Below are positions 33,105 to 63,860 of a DNA stretch of 64,000 bases, piece by piece (the first letter of the stretch is position 1; every line of letters begins with the position of its first letter). This DNA is from Siphonodentalium dalli (lineage: Eukaryota; Mollusca; Scaphopoda; Gadilida; Siphonodentaliidae): positions 277,351,614 through 277,415,613 of the forward strand of contig CP136064.1 in the NCBI GenBank assembly GCA_032622095.1, written 5' to 3'. Under the pieces are notes generated by a model. The model did no database searches. It had not been told where the DNA came from and was given only the letters and a program-made list of their open reading frames with translations. Both the position numbers and the translations under genes were made by a program.

Positions 33105-36100
33105 ATACTCTGGTGTTAAACGGGTATAGTATGGAGACTCTATTGTTAACCGGGTATAGTATGGAGACACTATTGTTAATCGGGTATAGTATGAAGACAC
33201 TATTGTTAATCGGGTATAGTATGGAGACTCTATTGTTAACCGGGTATAGTGTGAAGACTCTATTGTTAATCTGGTATAGTATGAAGACCCTATTGTTATT
33301 CGGATATAGTATGAAGACTCTATTGTTGACCGGGTATAGTGTGAAGACTCTATTGTTAAACGGGTATAATGTGAAGACACTATTGTTAAACTGGTATAGT
33401 GTGAAGACTATTGTTAATCGGGTACAGTATGAAGACTCTATTGTTAATCGGGTACAGTATGAAGACACTATTGTTAATCGTGTATAGTATGAAGACTATA
33501 TTGTTAATCGGGTATAGTATGGAGACTCTATTGTTAACCGGGTATAGTATGGAAACTCTATTGTTAATCGGGTATAGTATGAAGACACTATTGTTAATCG
33601 GGTATAGTATGAAGACTTTATCGTTAACCGGGTATAGTATGAAGACACTATTATTAACCGGGTATAGTATGAAGACTCTATCGTTAACCGGGTATAGTAT
33701 GAATACTCTATTGTTAATCGGTATAGTATGAATACTCTATTGTTAATCGGGTATAGTATGAAGACTCTATTGTTGACCGGGTATAGTGTGAAGACTCTAT
33801 TGTTAATCTGGTATAGTATGAAGACCCTATTGTTATTCGGATATAGTATGAAGACTCTATTGTTGACCGGGTATAGTGTGAAGACTCTATTGTTAAACGG
33901 GTATAATGTGAAGACACTATTGTTAAACTGGTATAGTGTGAAGACTATTGTTAATCGGGTACAGTATGAAGACTCTATCGTTAATCTGGTATAGTATGAA
34001 GACACTATTGTTAACCGGGTATAGTATGAAGACACTATTGTTAATCGGGTATAGTATAAATACACTATTGTTAACCGGGTATAGTATGAAGACTCTATTG
34101 TTAATCGGGTATAGTATGAAGACACTATTGTTAATCGGGTATATTATGAAGAGACTATTGTTAATCGGGTATAGTATGAATACGCTATTGTTAATCGTGT
34201 ATAGTATGAAGACACTATTGTTAATCGTGTAGAGTATGAAGACACTATTGTTAATCGGGTATATTATGAAGAGACTATTGTTAATCGTGTATAGTATGAA
34301 TACTCTATTGTTAATCGTGTATAGTATGAAGACACTATTGTTAATCGTTTATAGTATGAAGACACTATTGTTAATCGGGTATAGTATGAAGACACTATTG
34401 TTAATCGTGTAGAGTATGAAGACACTATTGTTAATCGGTATAGTATGAAGACTCTATTGTTAATCGTGTAGAGTATGAAGACACTATTTTTAATCGTGTA
34501 GAGTATGAAGACACTATTGTTAATCGGTATAGTATGAAGACACTATTGTTAATCGTTTAGAGTATGAAGACACTTTTGTTAATCGTGTATAGTATGAAGA
34601 CCCTATTGTTAATCGTGTATATTATGAAGACACTATTGTTAAACGGGTATAGTATGAAGACACTATTGTTAATCGTGTAGAGTATGAAGACTCTATTGTT
34701 GACCGGGTATAGTATGAAGACTATATTGTTAATCGTGTATATTATGAAGACTCTATTGTTGACCGGGTATAGTATGAAGACACTATTGTTAATCGGGTAT
34801 AGTATGAAGACACTATTGTTAATCGGGTATAGTATGAAGACTCTATTGTTAATCGGGTATAGTGTGAAGACTCAATTGTTAATCCGGCATAGTATGAAGA
34901 CACTATTGTTAATCGGGTATAGTATGAAGACACGATTGTTAACCGGGTATAGTATGAAGACTCTATTGTTAATCGGGTATAGTATAGAGACTTTACTGTT
35001 AATCGGGTATAGTATAGAGACTTTACTGTTAACCGGGTAGAGTATGATGACTCTATTGTTAATAGGGTATAGTGTGGAGTTTCTACTGTTATCCGGATAT
35101 AGTGTGAATACACTATTGTTAACCTGGTATAGGATGAAGACTCTATTGTTAACTGGTATATGGTTAAGACTCTATTGTTAACCGGGTATAGTATGAAGAT
35201 TCTATTGTTAACAGGGTGTAGTATGAAGACTCTACTGTTAACCGGTTATAGTATGATGACTCTATTGTTAACCGGCTATAGTGTGAAGACTATATTGTTA
35301 GCCGGGTATAGTATGAAGACACTATTGTCAATCGGGAAAAGTGTGGATTTTCTACTGTTAATCGGGTATATTGTGAATTCTCTACTGTTGTCCGGATATA
35401 GTATGACGACTGTATTGTTAACCGGGTATAGTATGACGACTGTATTGTTAACCGGGTATAGTATGAAGACACTATTGTTAACCGGATATAGTGTGGCGTT
35501 TCTACTGTTAACCGGGTGTAGTATGAAGACTCTATTGTTAACCGGGTATATGGTGAAGACTCTATTGTTATCCGGATATAATATGAAGACTCTAGTGTTA
35601 ACCGGGTATAGTATGGATTTTATACTGTTAACCGGGTATAGTGTGAAGACTATAATGTTAACCGGGTGTAGTGTGGATTATAATACCACTATCCGGGTAT
35701 AGTGTGAAGCCACTATCGTTAACCGGGTATAGTGTGGAGTTTCTACTATTAACCGGGTATAGTGTGAAGACACTATCGTTAACCGGGTATAGTGTGGAGT
35801 TTCTACTATTTACCGGGTATAGTGTGAAGCCTCTACTGTTAACCGGGTATAGTGTGGATTTTCCACTGTTAACCGGGTATTGTGTGAAGACACTATCGGT
35901 AATCGGGTATAGTGTGAAGACTCTACTGTTAACCGGGTATAGTGTGGAGTTTCTATTGTTAACCGGGTATAGTATGAAGACACTATTTTTAACCGGGTGC
36001 AGTGTGGATTTTCTACTGTTAACCGGGTATAGTGTGAAGACTCTATTGTCAATCGGGAATAGTGTGGATTTTCTACTGTTAACCGGGTATAGTATGAAGA

Positions 36101-36345
36101 CACTATTGTTAACCGAGTATAGTGTGGAGTTTCTACTGTTAACCGGGTGTAGTATGAAGACTCTATTGTCAATCGGGAATAGTGTTGATTTTCTACTGTT
36201 AACCGGGTATAGTGTGAATTCTCTACTGTTTTCCGGATATAGTATGACGACTGCATTGTTAAACTGGTATAGTGTGAAAACTCTATTGTTAAACGGATAC
36301 AGTATGAAGACTCTAGTGTTAATCGTATATAGTGTGAAGCTTGCG
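33105..36345. repeat. second large 30-bp minisatellite, about 108 units
   Basis: The unit is TATTGTTAATCGGGTATAGT ATGAAGACAC with 29-bp variants that change frame. It is open on both strands (GYSMKTLLLI plus; TRLTIESSYY minus). A ~180-bp block (GTTAATCTGGTATAGTATGA ... GGGTACAGTATGAAGAC) at 33260-33440 recurs at about 33795-33975. Beyond about 35340 the array turns into a 60-bp alternation of GTGTGGATTTTCTACTGTTA and GTGAAGACTCTATTG units. Non-coding. Confidence 0.95.
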
Positions 36346-36445
36346 TATATGACCTTACACGGGTTCAGTGCGAAATGTACCTAAGTCGAAGTTGAAACTC
36401 GGACTATTCGAAAACTTACACTAAGCTGTATACACGTATTCCGGT

Positions 36446-36511
36446 GAACGAGGGGAGGGGTTAACGAGGGGAGGGGTGAACGAGGGGAGGGGGTGAACGA
36501 GGGGAGGGGTG
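36446..36511. repeat. 16-17-bp G-rich repeat, 4 copies
   Basis: GAACGAGGGGAGGGGTT-like units. The repeated GGGGAGGGG runs could form G-quadruplexes. Confidence 0.85.
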
Positions 36512-36751
36512 TGACAGCTGGACCCAAATTTGTCCATAATTTTAAAACTTTCGGAAATGTCACGCATTACACAATATTAGTTTCAGATACGAATATAAGT
36601 TATTTTGAGTTTCCAACAACTACTTAGTGTGAAATTTGTCGAATATTTTCCCACTTTCGGTAATGGCTTTGGACTAAACAGGTCATAAACATTGGACCAA
36701 TACAACCATTATTATAGTATGAGGAGGAGTCCGTTAACTTCGTCTGCAACT

Positions 36752-36877
36752 TTCCAACACGAAAATGGATATCTTGTGATACCGGTTTGTGGAGTGGGTT
36801 GCAAATTAAACTTCATGGACACCACCAACGGGTACCCGCTGGACACGTCCCTGGATAACATGCCGCTCGTATATTTG
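36752..36877 (+). CDS. exon-like segment, possible FKBP-type domain (part 1)
   Basis: Unlike its AT-rich surroundings, this frame has strongly G/C third positions (GAC ACC ACC AAC GGG TAC CCG CTG GAC). The translation has VIPVCGVGCKLNF, then DTTNGYPLDTSLDNMPLVYL, ending at a weak donor (TTG|GTAAAT, phase 0). The spacing P-x2-G-x2-C-x3-F ... G-x2-[LF]-D-[TS]-S-x4-P-x4-[FL] follows the beta-strands and FDSS loop of FKBP-type prolyl isomerases, with the substrate loop altered. I infer a diverged FKBP-like exon or a captured gene fragment. The upstream boundary is unknown, and a family A element begins 6 bp beyond the donor. Confidence 0.35.
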
Positions 36878-36883
36878 GTAAAT

Positions 36884-37353
36884 GCATATGTGACCCGCCA
36901 TATCAAATCCAATCGTAAGTCGGGATTTTTTTACCCTGTGCCAATGCATTCTCTTATATATGCGAGTCGACCATAGGTCGCCTCGCATATATAAGAGAAT
37001 GCATTGGCCCAACAATTTTTTACAATTTTAATAATTTTTTCTTATATTCTTTAACAATTTTATAATTTCACCCACACAGAGCCCCAGACAAACATGAGCA
37101 GACGACACTCTTCTATATGCTTCTATATATGTGTGGGGCTCCCTGCAGGGTAATGGATATTATTTTTATTTTATGTCCTAAAAATTGTAAGAAACATTTA
37201 TTTAAAAAAAATGATAAAAAATTGTTAGGCCAATGCATTCTCTTATATATGCGAGGCGACCTATGGTCGACTCGCATATATAAGAGAAGCATTGGCACAG
37301 GGTAACAAAAATCCCGACTTACGACTGGATTTGATATGGCGGGTCACATATGC
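36884..37353. mobile_element. family A long-ended double-hairpin element, copy 1
   Basis: Outer inverted repeats of about 50 bp (GCATATGTGACCCGCCATAT through AAGTCGGGATTTTT, and inverse) enclose the family A hairpins GCCAATGCATTCTCTTATAT..GAG. A central GAGCCCCAGACAAACATGAG / GGGGCTCC hairpin is also present. A second copy lies at 62426-62863 with a shared inner terminus, ATATCAAATCCaGTCGTAAG. Confidence 0.8.
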
Positions 37354-37639
37354 TATACATGCGCGATGTTATAAACAAATTATTTATTACATCTTTATTG
37401 TATCCATAAATGATGATGATTAACATAAGTGATTTCAATTTAATTCTATAATTTATTCAACACACACTTTGTAAATCATATACTATAAAATTTTGCAACA
37501 ACATATTATAACAATATCACAAATATTGATTATTTTTAAAGCTCTGTATTAATTTACTGAAGTTCAACGAAGAATATATTTCGGTAGAGAAGGGTTAACG
37601 CAATTCGCTGGATCTGTGTCAGGTATATTCATGTGTCAG

Positions 37640-37720
37640 TTTGGTGAGGACGATCACGCGTCAGAACCCTTTGTATATGACTATGTTGAATGGGTTGTAC
37701 AGGACTGCTATGTTATTGCG
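37640..37720 (+). CDS. exon-like segment, possible FKBP-type domain (part 2)
   Basis: The acceptor TTCATGTGTCAG ends at 37639 and the donor GTGAGA begins at 37721. The 27 codons between are in phase 0 at both ends and follow on from 36877 (FGEDDHASEPFVYDYVEWVV, then QDCYVIA). In FKBP folds the FDSS loop is followed by [FL]-x-L-G and then the VIxGWxxG helix. FG and YDYVEWVVQ occupy those places, with the usual GW missing. If real, the protein would be a catalytically altered FKBP-like domain. The two exons rest on splice signals, codon composition and a weak family match only. Confidence 0.3.
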
Positions 37721-37904
37721 GTGAGAGAGAGAGACGGTATATTAGATTTACCGATCATTCTACGCTCAGCTTCGGAAAGTGTGTGCCCACCCACACACAA
37801 TGCAGAAAATGTTGACATGTAATATAATTTGAAAGATTTGTTTATTAACATTACAATCTGAATGGCAATCAAATATTAGTCGGGATTTATATACATGTAT
37901 ATCC

Positions 37905-38928
37905 GAGAGTCAGGAACGTTGCGACAGGGGGGGGGGTGGAAGGTGTATCACTTCCGAACTTTCGTCAAAATTTTCAACAGTTGGACACAACATTAGTTGG
38001 AAATTTCACACCAAAAAAATAGGTTGAAAATGATCTTGTAGTTTGATTTTCAAATAATTTATTGTTTTTGGACCACTATTTGCATATTTTCCTACTTTTG
38101 GTAACATTTTTGGACTGAAATGGCCATCAGTCGGAAATGTTCCAATCTTGGGGGGTGGGGGGTCAGGTTGGAAATTTTTCCAACACTTGGAAAGCTTGGG
38201 CCTGGTCCCTCCCCCGTGACCAGTCAAAAACTGCTAGTTAATTTAAGAAAACAATATTGTCCTATAGTTGGTCAACATTGTCATTGGAAAAGTCATCAGT
38301 TGGAAATTTTCCAACCTAAGTGGGGGGGGGGGTGACAGGTTTGAAATTTCCAACTCTAGGAAGGCTTGAGGCCTTGTTCAGATTTCAAAATGTTTACACA
38401 TCGGGCCGAACCATGGTCGGCCCTGTGTGTCATGGTCCCTCCCCGTGGCCAATGAAACACTGCTAATTAGATTAAGAAAACAACATTTTACTACATTTGG
38501 TAAAAATTGTGGACTGAGATGGTCATCATGCAGTTGGAGAATTTTCCAACCTAAGGGTGGGTATGAGGTTTCAAATTTCAAACACTATAGGAAAGCTTGA
38601 GGCCAGTCTAGATGCTAGTATTTTGCGATTTTCTTGTTTAGTTTTCAAAATTTTCTCATGTGTCCCGGTATCTTGTCTATCTTGTTTGTAGCCGTGTCTG
38701 GAGTTGTACCACTAGATGTTAGGATTTATGCAATTTTCAGGTTGAAATATCTGAATGTTACATCGGATATATAGAACCAAACCATGAAGAATTTACAGGC
38801 TATTAGGCCTGCGCACTGTGTGCAAAACCTGTTTGGTCGGATTCAAGGGGGGGGGGGGTGCAGTTGGAATTCCCAAAGTGGACATACCCCCAACGGAGAC
38901 CCTCTAGCCATGTCCCTGCCGAGAGTAA
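37905..38928. mobile_element. hAT-like element, inverted copy of 27536-28545
   Basis: Its right end, ACCCTCTAGCCATGTCCCTG, is the reverse complement of the CAGGGgCgTGGCTAGAGGGT terminus. Internal GTTGGAAATTTTCCAACCT and poly-G tracts match the other copy in reverse. The left boundary near CGACAGGGGGG is uncertain. Confidence 0.6.
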
Positions 38929-39529
38929 GCATTTAAAATACGCGATATTCATGTTATCTAATATATCTATTGTACATGCATTATAGTTAACAATTGTAAT
39001 ATGCTGCGTGACATGTACACTGAAGCTATATACGTTTACCTGTCTTTCTAGATTAAAACTGTTGCTATACAATTCTTGGTTGTTATTCTATAAAACATTA
39101 ATGTCTGTTCGAGTTAAACGAGTTAAAACATAATATAAATGATAGCGTTATAATATGTTGTTGCAAAAATAATAAAATTTATATCAATTGATACACATGT
39201 AGAAACTTTTTCAGGTGTTCTCAATTCGTATTTACTATTTTATATCCCGGAATGTATAAACATTTCTGCGAAGAGATAGACGCTTTTAAATACTTTGCCG
39301 CGCGTGCATGTTTTTGGTAGTTACAACTGGTTACACTGGTTATTTGAATGCACGTTGTGATAAATAATTTCCAGATGTCTAGACTAGATGTGGAATTTCT
39401 TTACTTCGGGGCATGCGTTAATATTCGTTATACAATACTATTGTCATGCAAATATCCAACGATAAGCATATAAAAATCAATTAACGCTAGATTTCATGAC
39501 TACAGTACAGTACAGTACAGTAGGGTGAA
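38929..39529. other. no gene; (ACAGT)n microsatellite at 39500-39525
   Basis: AT-rich unique sequence ending in four to five ACAGT repeats. Confidence 0.5.
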
Positions 39530-39711
39530 GGTAGAGTTCTCCCTGAATTATTTCTATGCTCCGAATGTTTCTTGATAATTCTGTTCTAAAGATAGACCCT
39601 TTTGTTGTCCCGTTAATGAACCTCAGACGACCACGAGTCAATCGTAAGTTGAGGAATCGGGCCCGATAGTCTGCGATACAGATTGCGATCTCGTCGCATA
39701 CAAGCCTGCAA
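39530..39711 (-). pseudogene. coding-like segment, minus strand, unrecognised
   Basis: On the minus strand, CTATTTGCAG (an acceptor-like sequence) precedes a stop-free, balanced-codon frame, LVCDEIAICIADYRARFLNL then RLTRGRLRFINGTTKG. Composition is more GC-rich than the flanks. I do not recognise the protein. It could be an exon, a transposon-protein fragment or chance. Confidence 0.2.
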
Positions 39712-39769
39712 ATAGCGTGTCTGTCATTTGCAGAATGAGGTCCCCAGAGGGTGAATTTGGAGACTTTTT

Positions 39770-40048
39770 GGTGTAAGATGGATAACTCTAAAATCAAGTG
39801 CTTACTATTAACAATATTAACCACTTGATTTTAGAGTTATCCATCTTACACCCGCATTTTGACTGTTTTGATCACGTGATTCTGCCAACTTGTGGGCTAT
39901 ATCTCCGAAAATTAATAGATTTCAAAAATCGATATCTAATCACTCTGAGCTTTGATGGGAGGGTTCCTCGACTCGAATCAAATATTTTTTACCCCCATAG
40001 CCAAAGAAATAGTAATATAGGACCCTCTGATCGGATTGAGAATCTTTA
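39770..40048. mobile_element. family B MITE, inverted, with duplicated end
   Basis: GGTGTAAGATGGATAACTCT AAAATCAAGTG occurs twice as a head-to-head pair around 39805. It is followed by the inverted family landmarks (GTTCCTCGACTCGAATCAAA) and CTGATCGGATTGAGAATCTTT. Confidence 0.75.
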
Positions 40049-40049
40049 A

Positions 40050-40190
40050 CTGGTACGCAGGATTCATCCCTCTGTTAACTGGTATTCGTGATTCACCCCT
40101 CTCTGTTAACTGGTATGCAGGATTCACCCCTCTCTGTTAATTGGTATTCGGGATTCACCCCTCTCTCTTAACTGGTGTTTGGGATTCAGG
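40050..40190. repeat. ~31-bp tandem repeat, 4 copies
   Basis: CCCCTCTCTGTTAACTGGTA TGCAGGATTCA with variants. Similar TGGTACGCAGGATTCACCCC pieces occur near 50610-50840. Confidence 0.85.
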
Positions 40191-40508
40191 GGGTGCGGTA
40201 GGATTTGACCGCCTACTGAACCTTCAGCACATCTTTATTATGAATGGTATACAATGGGTCGATATACTGCATCCTGTCTTGATAATCAAATTATTGTAGG
40301 TTAACTTCGCGAACAATTACCCCATGCTGTACAATAGTAAAATGCCCCTGTGCTGTATCCCCTTAATGTTCACGCGTGCCTGCGCACACACATAACAAAG
40401 AGTTTTGTAGTCATTATCCGGAATATCAACTCCATGCAACACGTGGATGGTTTGTGGTGCATGTATGAGCTTTTGTGTCATGGTCAAGCTGCGTGTGTTG
40501 AAAACTAG

Positions 40509-40563
40509 GGCGCCCGGAATGTGCGTGTAAAGGGTATACGCCCGGAATGTGCGTGTAAAGGGA
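40509..40563. repeat. ~25-bp duplication
   Basis: CGCCCGGAATGTGCGTGTAA AGGG occurs twice in tandem. Confidence 0.9.
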
Positions 40564-40835
40564 TTTTATATTCAGCAAGTCATCGGGTGTATGAATGGAT
40601 GGATATGTCAGTGTTTTGACTGAAGAGAACGGGTCGGATTACGATACTCCCACTTTATACAGGTATTAAAATTACTGTCGGCTCGTGGTAAACAAACACG
40701 CAAATTAAATATAATAAGGTCTCCGGAGGTCAAGTCAACAATTAAATTGTGAATGGAGATCTTGATTCTATCTCCGCAGCACTGTGACTGCAGATCTATC
40801 ATCAAGCGGCCTGCTTTTGAAATATCAAAAGAATA

Positions 40836-41350
40836 TTAAAATCATGCCACGCATCTCTACTCTATGAAAATGTGCATAACTTATACACCTGACTGGATGT
40901 CAATACTTAAATCTGGCATGAATCTGTACTCTGGTTGCGTTCAACAAGTTTAAAACCTGGGATCTGTTTGATCACTTTGATGTCATGACAGTAAAGTTTC
41001 ACAGAATAGTTGAAGGTCCCATTTCGAGATGGTATAATATGGGTGACTTTGGTGAGCCGATTTTACATTGCGTCGCTTATAATCGTGGTAATAAATTCAA
41101 TGGTTATTACCATATCGGCTGAAAATAAGTCACAAAAATCATGCAATCTCGAGCTGGGACCACCCCTACTGTGAAATATATTATTAAGGAACAAGTATTA
41201 ACAAAGAAATATATTTCGTGCATTGTGTGTTCACTGTTCACAAATCAGAACGCGTTAGATCATCCAAAAGTCCCAAGGTTTTGAACGGATGGAATATTAT
41301 GTCTACGGGTGTAGGTCAGAGTAGATATTTATGTCATGATCTAATTCAAA
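40836..41350. repeat. diverged foldback, relative of 42076-42610
   Basis: ATCATGCCACGCATCTCTAC TCT at the left and AGAGTAGATATTTATGTCATGAT at the right pair imperfectly. The centre holds CATCGAAT-type TTTATTACCATATCGGCTGA sequence, as in the better preserved copy. Confidence 0.5.
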
Positions 41351-42075
41351 CTATAAAATACCAATGTATTAATGAAGCATGTTCAAAGCCGATCCGCCAG
41401 ATGAATATATATTACAACAATTTTAATATTATACTAAACCGCACATTGGACACTTGTCAGTCTGACATTTACTCCAGACATATATCCGTACGGGCGCTCG
41501 AAATTTTAGGGGGGGGGGGGCTGAGACTTTTTACCCAAATGTTTTTATATGATATATTCATGGTTGTAACACAGTTTTTGGTGAATATACCATGTATATA
41601 CACAGAAATATAACAAAATATATTCAAATTAACCTGCAATATGTCTAACTTGGGCAGAAATGTGAAAAATACTGTAATTTGCCACAATTTCCCCTTGAAA
41701 TACCATTGAATTTGTCTGAACATTTTCCGAATTTGACCGAAAATATCTCAATTTTTTCCGAAAATTCCCCGAATGTTAAGCCTTCAAAATGTTTGGGGTT
41801 TCCAGCGTTTCCAGCCCCCACCCATCCGGTCCGTACGGCTATGACCCCAGATAATTGCATGGAAGTCTCCATTTAAAATTGTTCACTTGGCCCCGTTAAT
41901 GGAATGGCAGATACGATGAATGGATACTGGGCAGTGTAATCAGAAAAGTTAATTTCGTTGTGACTAATTAGTGACCTGGAGAACCCCCACGGACCCATGG
42001 ACGCAGAATCTCGACATATATGGTAGCGGCATACTGCCTGAGAGCAACCTATAGAAATTTTCCCTCGCTCATCTA
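41351..42075. other. no gene seen; poly-G tract at 41511-41521
   Basis: Repeated TTTCCGAA/TTGACCGAAAATAT sequence near 41700-41780 gives overlapping frames on both strands without known motifs. Confidence 0.4.
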
Positions 42076-42610
42076 CGGCCGTAGATCATGCCATGAATCT
42101 CTACTCTGGCTAACGCCCATAGAGATCATATTCCTCCAGTACAAAACCAGGGAACATTCTGAAGTTTTGATAGGGAACTTTATAAAGTAAAAAAAATAAT
42201 GCCGGGAATATATTTCTTAGTTATTATCTGTTCCTTAATAATGTACTTCACTGTGGGTGAAGGTCCCTAACTCAAAATTTAAAGATTTGAGTGAATTTGT
42301 GAGCGCTTTTGCTTGCGTCGCTTACAATTATGGAATTTATTCTGGGTAATTAATTCGATGTTTATTGAGATATCGGCTCACAAAAGTCAGAGAAAATCAT
42401 GACGTTTTGAGTTGTGATATGTACCCACTGTGAAGTATATTATTAAGGAACAGATAATAGCTAAGAAATATATTCCCCACGTAATATTTTCGACTTTGTA
42501 AGGTTCCCTGTCAAAACTTTAATAAGTTCCAAGGTTTTGTACTGGTAGAATATGATCTCTACGGGCGTTAGCCAGAGTAGAGATTCATGGCACGATCCAC
42601 TACGACCGCT
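42076..42610. mobile_element. 535-bp foldback element
   Basis: CGTAGATCATGCCATGAATC TCTACTCTGGCTAACGCCC at the left is mirrored at the right (GGGCGTTAGCCAGAGTAGAG ...). Complementarity continues through GTACAAAACC and inward past CACTGTGGGTGAAGGTCCC / GGTACCCACTGTG. Non-coding. Confidence 0.8.
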
Positions 42611-43020
42611 GTTATATTAACCCCGCAAATGCCGATATTGGCCGAGAGAGATGGGAAATCCCTGTCAACGGATCGTAATCCAGAAGTAGCAGCTTTCTAT
42701 ACGCCTTTGGTTCAGTTCCAAAAATGCGGGAGTGTTCTGTTGATACACCCGAGGTCTCTGACATAAAATTATTCAATAACACTAAAAGTACATATATATT
42801 TATTTTTTTGTTACGGTATTTGTGTATGTTATGCCATTTATAAACACTGAGTGTACAAGGACCCCGCCCGCCCGTCCACCCGCCTGTGGTATAACTATAA
42901 TTATTAAAATTATTTGTTTCCTTGCACATATGTGTGTATGATATCACTGTATATAGTGTAAATTACTTATATAAATACAAATTTTAAAAATACTAAATAA
43001 AAGTACCCATATAATTATAA

Positions 43021-43243
43021 GTACAGTAATGCTCAAAGTAATTGACCACTTAACCACAGCAGATTTATGGGTAATTTTTCAGGATTTAGTCGGAAATATG
43101 GCTTGTTGCCATTCATCGGAAAGCTGTGGTTCGCCGAGAGCTTTCCGATGAATGGCAACAAGCCATATTTCCGACTAAATCCTGAAAAATTACCCATAAT
43201 TCTGCTGTGGTTAAGTGGTCAATTACTTTGGGCATTACTGTAC
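43021..43243. mobile_element. palindromic Tc1/mariner-like MITE
   Basis: Starting after GTA, CAGTAATGCTCAAAGTAATTG runs to CTTTCCGATGAATGGCAACA and is mirrored to CAATTACTTTGGGCATTACTG, followed by TAC. The whole 217-bp element is one long hairpin. CAGT..ACTG ends flanked by TA fit the Tc1/mariner TA target rule. A left-truncated copy is at 15047. Confidence 0.8.
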
Positions 43244-44337
43244 TGTTGTAGTGTAATTACTAATTGTGTTTCATGGATTTGTGCTGTAAGACATCGCTGT
43301 CATAAATTGCTGTGGTCATTGTCGTTTGCTCTATGTTTCAGCACAGTGGACGATTTGTGACTAGCAGAGTTATTTCAATTCAATATGTTTATTTCTCATT
43401 AAACTGTAATAACATTATTTGAGAACAATGGATACTAGAACCTACCGGGTATACATGGAAATAGACAATACATACATATACACATGTTTAGACATATGCA
43501 TCTGGATAAAAATTGTTACGAAGTATTAACAAATAAAGTGGACCCTCTTAATTCCCTTTAAATATTAGTATGTAACTTCGACTTACAAGTAATTAATAAG
43601 ATGATTTATAGAAGAAAAATAGTCAGTCCATCATGACAGTTATTATTGATTATTTTCAATAAAATCATATTGATCCACGTTATAAGTGCATATGGGCAAC
43701 AAATATTGCTTGTATAATCATATTATCAAAAACAATTTCTGGTATAATCGGTAAACTACAGATAACTTATCTTATTTTTCCAACTCCATCGTTTTAGACA
43801 TATGAATTTCAACAGCAGATGACTACTAGGAAAACAAAAAACAATAAACAATAACAATAATATTTCTGAATATAGGACAACAGTCATAAACGCTCTATAG
43901 GAATCATATTCACTGTCCTGTCACCTTACCATTGTTAGGGATGGATGAGCACAGTACACTTTAAAGCAACCATATACTTTCGAACTATATGAATTCGAAG
44001 TTGGGAGAGACTAGCAACAATCAACCTTTACCATTATACACGTTAATACCATATATAATTGTTCAATGCCATGTTTATTTTTTTTTATTTCGCTTGAGTG
44101 TCTGGTGATCGGGAGAGAAGTAGCATATAAGTGGCCCGCACTATATTCTTCAATCCCGTTGCCGAATGTATGTATTTAATATGCATATATGGCGAATAAA
44201 TATGTTTAAAACATCGTTTTAGACGACATATATATGTTGTTATGTGTTTAATGGAGAGAGACCACATTATTAGAGTAAATTCATCAATATATAAAATTAC
44301 ACACACTATATACTTAACATAATTTTATTTGTTCCAG
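43244..44337. other. no gene seen; upstream part of the intron before the first GGT exon
   Basis: AT-rich sequence ending in the polypyrimidine stretch and acceptor TTTTATTTGTTCCAG at 44323-44337. Confidence 0.6.
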
Positions 44338-63268
<18,931 letters not shown>

Positions 63269-63319
63269 TAATCGTGGTCAGCTGGCCCTGCTCTAAAGCT
63301 GTTATGTTGATGGTCCCGC

Positions 63320-63711
63320 TTTACCCAACAAACCGGCCAAAACCGGCCAAATAAAGCTTCAACAGCCTAAAATATCTTCGGTCTGTCTCAATAGAACCAT
63401 ACAAATATGGATATCATTGGAACCGGCTCCTTGACCACATTGTGATAGTTACAGTTATGCCCTGTGCCAATGCATTCTCTTATATATGCGAGTCGACCAT
63501 AGGTCGCCTCGCATATATAAGAGAATGCATTGGCCTAAACAAAATCTTTTTTTAACACCTTTTACCATTTTTTCTTACATTCTTTAACAATTTTATAATT
63601 TTTAATGTGTTAAGCCAATGCATTCTCTTATATATGCGAGGCGACCTATGGTCGACTCGCATATATAAGAGAATGCATTGGCACAGGGCCCTTCTGTTGG
63701 GTAAAGGGTTA
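63320..63711. mobile_element. family A double-hairpin MITE, copy 4, within a duplicated exon tail
   Basis: It starts (GCTTTA)CCCAACAAACC without the outermost ACCC and ends GGGTAAAGGGTTA at 63711. Both hairpins are intact. It interrupts the first of two 139-bp tandem units (63195-63323 plus 63712-63721; second unit 63722-63860). Confidence 0.85.
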
Positions 63712-63721
63712 ATATCTAGCT

Positions 63722-63860
63722 ACGGTGACGTTCGGTTAGTTGTGGGAGCATCTGGTGGATCGAAAATAACAACAAGCACGTCTCTGGTAAGTCAATAATC
63801 GTGGTCCACTGGCCCTGCTCTAAATATGTGATGTTGATGGTCCTGCTTTATTATCTAGCT
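63722..63860 (+). pseudogene. duplicated 3' part of the preceding GGT exon plus its donor
   Basis: This is a 139-bp tandem copy of the exon tail and intron start: frame [20 protein letters not shown] with donor CTG|GTAAGT. It carries a few changes (Gln to Arg, Ala to Ser). It has no proper acceptor, and an AG just upstream (TATCTAG|C) would not be in frame with the exon before it, so it is probably unused. It records the sequence of the MITE insertion site before insertion. Confidence 0.75.

Noticed and set aside
63607-63798. 63-codon frame joining MITE sequence to the duplicated GGT tail
   Set aside because: It starts inside a MITE hairpin. The GGT part is a duplicated fragment without a usable acceptor.
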